Part shown: positions 57,615 to 64,000 of the stretch, in pieces
Position numbering within the stretch: the stretch's first letter is position 1
How the letters are laid out: the number at the start of each line of letters is the position of its first letter
Assembly (NCBI GenBank): GCA_963710135.1
Contig: CAVPYY010000010.1
Location: forward strand, 62,001-126,000
Direction of reading: 5' to 3'
DNA length: 64,000 nucleotides
Source: SG8-30 sp963710135
GTDB lineage: Bacteria > Pseudomonadota > Gammaproteobacteria > Steroidobacterales > Steroidobacteraceae
Program-made: the position numbers and the translations under genes
Notes under the pieces: generated by a model
What the model saw: the letters and a program-made list of their open reading frames with translations, nothing else
The model's database searches: none
Told to the model about the DNA's origin: nothing

Positions 57615-58633
57615 TCATGCCTTCGCCGGCGCCGCCCGGCGCGGCACCGGCTTGGCGCCTCGCCATGACCTCGGGCTGCTCGGCGGTGCCTCGCAGCGAC
57701 CGGCTCTGGCGTGCGGCCTCGCGCGGCCAGCGCCTCGGCCCTGTCCTCGGCACGGCCTCGGCGAGCCTCGTCGGCGCGCCGTCGGCGGCCTTGGCGCGTC
57801 GGCCGGCTTGCGGGTCGCGGGCTGGTCGCGGCGGCCACTCTTGCGGGCGCGGAGCCGTACGGCGCCGCGCCGCGCCTTGCGGCGCGGATTGCCTTCCTCG
57901 TCGAGCTCGACGAATTCGTCCTCGCCGACCGGCACCTGCCGGCACCGCGGACCTTGCCTTCGATGCACGGCGTCGGCGATGCCGGCGGCATAGAGCTGGA
58001 TCGCGCGCATGGCGTCGTCGTTGCCCGGGATCACGTAGTCCGACGCCCTCGGGCGAGCAGTTGGTGTCGACCACCGCGACCACCGGGATGCCGAGCTTCT
58101 GCGCCTCGTGGATCGCGATCTTCTCGTGACCGACGTCGATCACGAACAGCGCGTCGGGCAGGCCGTCCATGTCCTTGATGCCGCCGAGGCTGCGGTCGAG
58201 CTTCTCCAGCTCGCGGCGCAGCATCTGCGCTTCTTTCTTGCCGCGGCGCTCGAGCGCGCCCGTGTCGCTGCATCTCCTCGATCTCCTGCAGCCGCTTGAT
58301 CGACTGCCGGATGGTCTTGAAGTTGGTCAGCATGCCGCCCAGCCAGCGCTGGTTGACGTAGGGCATGCCGCAGCGGGTCGCCTCGGCCTGCGATCGCGTC
58401 GCGCGCGGCGCGCTTGGTGCCGACGAACAGCACGCGTGCCGCCGTCGGCGACGACGTTGCTGCACGAACACCGCCGCCTCCAGGAACAGGGGCAGCGACT
58501 TCTCGAGGTTGATGATGTGGATCTTGTTACGTTCGCCGAAGATGAACGGGGCCATCTTCGGGTTCCAGAAGCGGGTCTGGTGTCCGAAATGGACACCCGC
58601 TTCCAGCATCTGTCGCATGGACACGCTGGCCAT
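57615..58633 (-). CDS. rpsB: 30S ribosomal protein S2 with long basic C-terminal tail (frameshifted)
   Basis: uS2. It has MASVSMRQMLEAGVHFGHQT, RFWNPKMAPFIFGERNKIHI, QRWLGGMLTNFKTIRQSIKR, LPDALFVIDVGHEKIAIHEA and IPGNDDAMRAIQLY. Breaks near 58450, 58395, 58265 and 58050 and others. After the normal end (~240 aa, GEDEFVELDEEGNPRRK) the coding potential continues for ~80-90 residues rich in Arg, Ala, Pro and Lys, ending APAKA at 57615. E. coli S2 has no such tail. Its exact sequence is uncertain because of indels. Confidence 0.9.
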
Positions 58634-58762
58634 GTGAAAACTCCTTGTCGGGTTGAGCCTCCGCGACATCCCCATGCGGCAACCCGGACCTCGGATCGGT
58701 CCGAGCACCCGGCCGCACGTGACGATACGCGTGTGGATTTGGTTGCCGAAAAAGCGCCGCGC

Positions 58763-58791
58763 TTTATACCATCTGATCCGCGCCGAAACAA
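58763..58791 (-). promoter_or_regulatory. Sigma-70 promoter for rpsB-tsf
   Basis: On the minus strand TTGTTT (58791-58786), a 17-base spacer and TATAAA (58768-58763) form a good promoter, leaving a ~120-base leader before the rpsB ATG, in keeping with the leader-regulated rpsB operon of enteric bacteria. Confidence 0.7.
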
Positions 58792-58801
58792 TGTCTTATG
58801 A

Positions 58802-58882
58802 GGGTCAGACGCACTCTGTCCCCATCGGTGACGCATTGCTGATCGGCAAGTCGAGCCGAGGGGACAGAGCCGCGTCTGACCC
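58802..58882. repeat. Long imperfect hairpin between rpsB and map
   Basis: Arms GGGTCAGACGCACTCTGTCC (58802-58821, continuing CC) and the complement ending GCGTCTGACCC (58860-58882) pair over ~22 bases with small bulges around a 36-base loop. Another GCGTCTGACC follows at 58893-58902. The inner GTCCCC/GGGGAC resembles the other repeats. No gene is seen in 58634-58926. Confidence 0.75.
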
Positions 58883-58926
58883 CTCCCCGAGCAGCGTCTG
58901 ACCGCTCCAGGCGCCCGCCCGTGCTG

Positions 58927-59715
58927 ATGGCCCGCGAAACCCGTGTATCGATCAAGACCCCCGAGGAACAGGCACAAGATGCGCGTGGCCGGCCGCCTGG
59001 CGGCCGACGTGCTGGACATGATCGGCCCGCACGTTCAGCCGGGGATCACCACCGACGAGCTGGACCGGCTCTGCCACGACTACATCGTCGGTCACGCAGC
59101 AGGCGATCCCGGCGCCGCTCAACTACAAGGGCTTCCCGAAGTCGATCTGCACCTCGGTCAACCACGTCGTCTGCCACGGCATCCCGGGCGACAGGCTGCT
59201 GAAGTCGGGCGACATCGTCAATGTCGACGTCACCGTCATCAAGGACGGCTTCCACGGCGACACCAGCCGCATGTTCCACGTCGGCAAGCCCTCGGTGCTG
59301 GCCGAACGGCTCTGCCGGGTGGCCTTCGAGGCCATGTGGCGCGGCATCCACATGGTGCGCCCCGGCGCGCGCCTCGGCGACATCGGCCACGCGATCCAGA
59401 GCTACGTCGAGGCGCAGGGCTACTCCGTCGTGCGCGAGTACTGCGGCCACGGCATCGGCCGGGTCTTCCACGAGGATCCGCAGGTGCTGCACTACGGCGA
59501 GCCCGGCACCGGCCTCGTGCTCGAGGCCGGCATGACCTTCACCGTCGAGCCGATGGTCAACGCCGGCAAGCGCCACGTGAAGCTGCTGCCGGACGGCTGG
59601 ACCGTGGTCACCAAGGACCATTCGCTGTCGGCGCAGTGGGAGCACACCATCCTGGTCACCGCAAGCGGCGTGCGAAGTGCTGACGCTCGGCGCAGCCGAT
59701 CGCGGCGCTACCTAG
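58927..59715 (+). CDS. map: Methionine aminopeptidase (three frameshifts)
   Basis: Type I MetAP. Start MARETRVSIKTPEEQ (ATG 58927), then HKMRVAGRLAADVLDMIGPH, NYKGFPKS, CTSVNHVVCHGIPGD, IVNVDVTVIKDGFHGDTSRM (metal Asp pair), CGHGIGRVFHEDPQVLHYG, FTVEPMV and WTVVTKDHSLSAQWEHTILV. Extra single bases near 58971, 59097 and 59673 break the frame; the corrected end is GADRGAT-like with TAG at 59713-59715. It is divergent from rpsB, the usual arrangement, with glnD 11 bases downstream. Confidence 0.94.
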
Positions 59716-59726
59716 GAGCACCGCCG

Positions 59727-62455
59727 ATGCGCGCCGACCTGCCGCTGGACGCGCCCGACCTGCTGGCCACCGTGCAGGAGCCGTCTCCGCCCTGGGACTA
59801 CCTGGACCGCCTGGCGCGGCGCCTCGACGCGCCCGGCGACGCCGATCGCCGCGTTTCGCGCGGCGCTGGCCGAGGGCGACGCCGGCCTCAAGCAGCGTTT
59901 CGCGGCGGACGAGCCGATCGAACAGCTGGTGCGCGACCGCGCGCGGATGGTCGACGCCGATCCTGCTCGGCGCCTGGCGCCTGCACACGGCCAAGGACGC
60001 CGCCGAGCTGGCGCTGGTCGCGGTCGGCGGCTACGGCCGCGGCGAGCTGCATCCCTGCTCCGACATCGACATCATGGTGCTGCTGCCCAAGACCGAGGCG
60101 ACGCCCTGGACCGGCGGACTCGAGCGGTTCCTGACGTTCCTCTGGGACATCGGCCTCGAAGTCGGCCACAGCGTGCGCACCATCGACGACTGCCAGCGCG
60201 AAGGCGCCGCCGACGTCAGCGTGGCGACCACGCTGATCGAGGCGCGCCTGCTGTCCGGCCCCGAGCCGCTGCTCGCGCGCGATGCGCCGCGCCCTGGCGC
60301 CCGACCGCATCTGGTCCGTCGAAGGACTTCTTCGAGGCCAAGCTGCGCGAGCAGCGCGAGCGCCACCATCGCTACACGACACGGCCTACAACCTCGAGCC
60401 CAACGTCAAGCCGAGCCCGGGCGGACTGCGCGACATCCAGACCATCGCCTGGGTGGCCAAGCGCCACTTCGGCGCCGAGACGCTCGACGAACTGGTGACG
60501 CACGGATTCCTGACGCAGCGCGAGCTGGTGCAGCTGCAGGCGGCGCAGGCGTTCCTGTGGAAGGTGCGCTTCGCGCTGCACGTACTCACCGGCCGGCGCG
60601 AGGACCGCCTGCTGTTCGATCACCAGATCAAGCTCGCCCAGGCTGTTCGGCTACGAGGACGCGACCTACACGCTGGCGGTCGAGCAGTTCATGCAGCGCT
60701 ACTACCGCACGGTGATGGATGGTCAGCCTGACTCAACGAACTGCTGCTGCAGCACTTCCGCGAGGCGATCCTGTCCTCCAGCGACGCGCGCCCGGTGCCG
60801 CTCGACGCCGCGCTTCCAGATACGCAACGATTACCTCGAGGTGACCTCGCAGGACATCTTCGTCGCGCAACCCGTCGGCGCTGCTCGAGCTGTTCGTGGT
60901 GCTGCAGAACAACCCGCAGCTGCAGCGGCGTGCGCGCCGCGACGATCCGCCTGGTGACCCGCCACCTGTGGCTGATCGACGAGGAGTTCCGCCAGAACCC
61001 GCGCAACCACCGGTTGTTCCTCGACATCCTGCGCGCGCCCGCCGGCGTCACCCACGAGCTGCGGCGCATGAACCTGTACGGCGTGCTCGGCCGCTACATC
61101 CCGGCCTTCGGGCGCATCGTCGGGCGCATGCAGTACGACCTGTTCCACGCCTACACGGTCGATGCGCACACGCTGTTCGTGGTCAGCAACCTGCGCCGGC
61201 TGGCGCTGCGAGCGCTACGACCACGAGTTCCCGAAGCTGTCGGGCATCATGCAAGCAGCCTGCCGAAGCCCGAGGTCGCCTACCTCGCGGCGCTGTTCCA
61301 CGACATCGCCAAGGGCCGCGGCGGCGATCACTCGGAGCTCGGCGCCGTCGACGCCGAGGCGTTCTGCCTGGAGCAGGGCCTGTCGCGCTACGACGCGCGC
61401 CTGGTCGTCCTGGCTGGTGCGCAATCACCTGTAGCTGTCGGTCACCGCGCAGAAGAAGGACATCGCCGATCCGCAGGTCATCAACGACTTCGCCCGCGAG
61501 GTCGGCGACCAGACCCATCTCGACTATCTGTACGTGCTGACCGTGGCGGACGTGCGCGGCACCAATCCGAAGCTGTGGAACTCCTGGAAGGCCTCGCTGT
61601 TCCACGATTTCTACGAGCGCGTCAAGCAGGCGCTGCGCCGCGGGCTCGAGACGCCGATCGACCAGGAGGAGCTGATCGCCGAGACGCAGTCGCAGGCGCG
61701 CGAGCTGCTGGCCACCGCGGGAGTCTCGGTCGCCGAGGTCGAGCGCGTCTGGGCGCGCTGACCGAACAGTATTTCCTGCGCCACACGCCCGGCCGAGGTG
61801 GCGTGGCACACCGGGCTGCTGGCCGCACGCGATCCGGAGGACCGCAGTCCGCTGGTCGCAGTGTCTTCCGAGCCCGGCCGCGCGGGCGCCACGGCCCTGC
61901 TGGTCTACACCCATCGCCGCCGCCACAGCTTCGCGCGCGCGACCGCGGTGCTCGACCAGATCGGGCTCAACATCGTCGACGCGCGCATCACGCCCACCCA
62001 GGACGGCGCCAGCCTCGACACCTATCTCGTGCTCGAGGACAACGGCCTGGCGATCAACGACGGCGAGCGCCTGGCGTCCATCGTGGCGACGCTCGAGCGC
62101 GTGGTGTCCGAGCGCGAGGCCCCGACGCCGACCGTGACGCGCCGCGCGCCGCGCCAGGTGCGCATGTTCACGACCGCCACCGAGCTGACCTTCAGTGACG
62201 ACCCGACCGCACCGGCGCACCATTCTCGAGCTGGTCGCGGCCGACCGGCCGGGCCTGCTGTGCGAGATCGGCAAGGTGCTGTGGTCCGAGCGCGTCGACC
62301 TGCACGGCGCCAAGATCATGACCGTCGGCGAACGCGCCGAAGACGTGTTCTACCTGACCGACGAGAACGGCGCGCCGCTCGACTCCGAATCGTCAGACGC
62401 AGCCTGTCGGAGATCCTTGCGCCAGGCGCTGGACCGGCGCATGGCGGCAGCCTGA
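59727..62455 (+). CDS. glnD: [Protein-PII] uridylyltransferase GlnD (many frameshifts)
   Basis: Bifunctional uridylyltransferase/uridylyl-removing enzyme that senses glutamine. The nucleotidyltransferase motif VAVGGYGRGELHPCSDIDIM, the segment NVKPSPGGLRDIQTIAWVAK, the HD-domain LAALFHDIAKGRGGDHSELG, and two C-terminal ACT domains (TALLVYTHRRRHSFARATAV; ELVAADRPGLLCEIGKVLWS) are all visible. More than ten frame changes are needed across ~2.7 kb. No glnB/glnK is in the window. Confidence 0.93.
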
Positions 62456-62458
62456 CGA

Positions 62459-63678
62459 ATGAATCCGGACCTGGCGCGGCTTCAGCCCTACCCCTTCGAA
62501 CGACTCGCCAGCCTGATCCGCCGGCATCGAGCCGCCGGCGGCGCTGCGCGCCCGATACGCCTCACCATCGGCGAACCCAACCACGCACCGCCGCCCTTCG
62601 TGCTGGAGCGGCTGCGCGGCTTCGCTCGACGGCATGGGGCGCTATCCGTCGACCGCCGGCCTGCCCGCCCTGCGCGGCGCCTGCGCCGGCTGGCTGGAGC
62701 GACGCTTCCGCCTGGCCGCCGGCGCGTCGACCCGGAGCGCATGGTGTTGCCGGTGAATGGCACGCGCGAGGCGCTGTTCTCGTTCGTGCAGGCCGTCGTT
62801 CGACCGCGCGCGCGGCGGCCTGGTGCCGATGCCGAATCCGTTCTACCAGATCTACGAGGGCGCGGCCCTGCTCGCCGGCGCCGAGCCCTGCTATCTGCCG
62901 ACCACGGCGGCGACCGGCTGGCTGCCCGACCTCGACGCGGTGCCGGACGAGCACCTGGCGGCGCTGCCAGCTGCTGTTCCTGTGCACGCCCGGCAATCCG
63001 AGCGGCGCGGTCATGGGCCTCGATTATCTCGGGCGCGCGCTCGAACTGGCCGATCGCCACGACTTCGTGGTCGCCTCCGACGAGTGCTACTCGGAGATCT
63101 ACCCCGACGAGGCCGCGCCGCCGCCGGGATTGCTCGAGGCGAGCGCGCGGCTCGGCCGGCCCGGCTTCGAGCGCTGCGTGTCGTTTCACAGCCTGTCGAA
63201 GCGCTCGAGTCTCCCGGGGCTGCGCTCCGGATTCGTCGCCGGCGATGCGGCCGTGCTCGGCGAGTACCTGCTCTATCGCACCTACCACGGCTGCGCCATG
63301 GCCGAACCGGTGCAGGAGGCGAGCATCGCGGCCTGGTCGGACGAGGCCCACGTGGTCGCCAACCGTGCCCTGTATCGCCAGTCCTTCGACGCCGCGCTCG
63401 CGCTGCTGCAGCCGGTGCTGGACGTGGCGCGCCCGGCCGGCGCGTTCTACCTCTGGCCCGAGGCCCCGGGCGGCGATGACGCGGCCTTCGCCCGCGCCCT
63501 GTATGCCGCCACCAACGTGCTGGTGCTGCCGGGCTCCTACCTCGGCCGCGAAGCGGACGGCGCCAACCCGGCGCGCGGGCGCCTGAGGATTTCGCTGGTC
63601 GCCAGTGCCGACCAGTGCCGCGAGGCGGCCGCCCGCATCCGCCGATTCATCGACGAGGAAGGACCATGGACCACCTGA
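62459..63678 (+). CDS. dapC: Succinyldiaminopimelate transaminase DapC (frameshifts in first half)
   Basis: PLP aminotransferase (fold type I) converting N-succinyl-2-amino-6-ketopimelate in lysine/DAP synthesis. It has MNPDLARLQPYPFERLASLI, LTIGEPNHAPPPFVLE, MVLPVNGTREALFSFVQAV, PNPFYQIYEGAAL, CTPGNPSGAVMGL and the PLP lysine in SFHSLSKRSSLPGLRSGFV. Breaks near 62625, 62690, 62800 and 62970; intact from ~62990. DapC identity rests on sequence type plus dapD immediately downstream (13-base overlap). Confidence 0.92.
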
Positions 63679-64000
63679 AGACAGTCATCGACGAGGCGTT
63701 CGAGCGCCGCGGCACGCTCAGTCCCGGCGACGTGCCGCACGAACTGGCGGTGGCGATCGACGAGTGCCTCGAGCTGCTCGACTCCGGCCGCGCGCGCGTT
63801 GCCGAGAAGCGCGACGGCGGGTGGGTGGTCAACGAGTGGCTGAAGAAGGCCGTGCTGCTGTACTTCCGCACCCACGACAACACCGTCATCGAGGGCGGCT
63901 ACACCCGCCACTACGACAAGGTACCGCTCAAGTATGCCGGCACGAGTCCCGAGCGCTTTCGCGAGGGCGGCGTGCGCGTGGTGCCCAACGCCATCGCCCG
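63666..64000 (+). CDS. dapD: Tetrahydrodipicolinate N-succinyltransferase DapD, N-terminal part (runs off window)
   Basis: Starts MDHLKTVIDEAFERRGTLSP at ATG 63666 and stays open to the window end (111 codons). It has the N-terminal helical domain, VAEKRDGGWVVNEWLKKAVL and the approach to the hexapeptide beta-helix (VPLKYAG; GVRVVPNAIAR) of the succinylase-type DapD. The next step after or before DapC in the succinylase branch of lysine synthesis. No indels are seen here. Confidence 0.94.
   Translation, partial: MDHLKTVIDEAFERRGTLSPGDVPHELAVAIDECLELLDSGRARVAEKRDGGWVVNEWLKKAVLLYFRTHDNTVIEGGYTRHYDKVPLKYAGTSPERFREGGVRVVPNAIA

Noticed and set aside
40517..62500. Pseudogenisation or a reduced genome
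   Set aside because: Broken genes include dnaE, bamA, rpsB, tsf, frr and map together, each restored by single-base changes; loss of all of them is incompatible with life. Sequence error is far simpler.

Overview
The window is a GC-rich chromosomal segment of a gammaproteobacterium. Its gene neighbourhoods are classical for that class: rpsB-tsf-pyrH-frr-uppS-cdsA-dxr-rseP-bamA-skp-lpxD-fabZ-lpxA-lpxB-rnhB-dnaE-accA, ftsB-ispD-ispF-truD, surE-pcm-nlpD, rpoE-rseA-rseB-...-lepA-lepB-rnc-era-recO-pdxJ-acpS, sdhCDAB-sdhE-ygfX and recJ-prfB-lysS. I cannot place it below class. Almost every gene is housekeeping. I saw no prophage, transposase, CRISPR array, restriction system, rRNA or tRNA.

Layout. 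At 0-5 kb lie the end of mfd (+), then on the minus strand a HhH-GPD glycosylase, a PAS/degenerate-GGDEF protein, nagZ, a CYTH protein and rlmD. At 5-14.4 kb is a minus-strand run reading rpoE-rseA-rseB-glutaredoxin-lepA-lepB-DUF4845-rnc-era-recO-pdxJ-acpS. At 14.4-18.8 kb are succinate dehydrogenase and its assembly factors: a small SDHAF4-type gene, sdhC, D, A, B, sdhE and ygfX. At 18.9-26.4 kb are ygfZ, murI, lysS, prfB (with its programmed +1 frameshift), recJ, a phosphoglycerate-mutase-like gene and a Mth938-domain gene. At 27-44 kb are a DUF3187 protein, nlpD-pcm-surE, smr, truD-ispF-ispD-ftsB, eno-kdsA-pyrG, tilS, accA and dnaE. At 44-58.6 kb is the lipid A / outer membrane / isoprenoid / translation cluster. 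At 58.9-64 kb (+) are map, glnD, dapC and the start of dapD.

Two non-coding stretches (26.37-26.99 and 39.84-40.52 kb) are built from palindromic REP-like modules: GGGGACTGTCCCC dyads and hairpins with GTGGCCCCTTCC, CTGTAG/CTACAG and GGGGACTGGCACCGC stems. A composite block of about 263 nt occurs in both as near-identical inverted copies. Related hairpins lie exactly at the lpxB/rnhB junction and between rpsB and map. These repeats are the most interesting non-genic structure in the window.

Many essential genes are broken by single-base insertions or deletions: five scattered cases before 40 kb, then dense clusters from about 41 to 63 kb (dnaE, lpxB, lpxD, skp, bamA, rseP, dxr, cdsA, uppS, frr, pyrH, tsf, rpsB, map, glnD, dapC). 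Each reads as a full-length family member once one base is added or removed, so I treat these as sequence/assembly errors, not pseudogenes. Spans are given for the whole gene, with the breaks noted. Most adjacent genes overlap by ATGA, GTGA or TGATG, which helped fix starts and stops.
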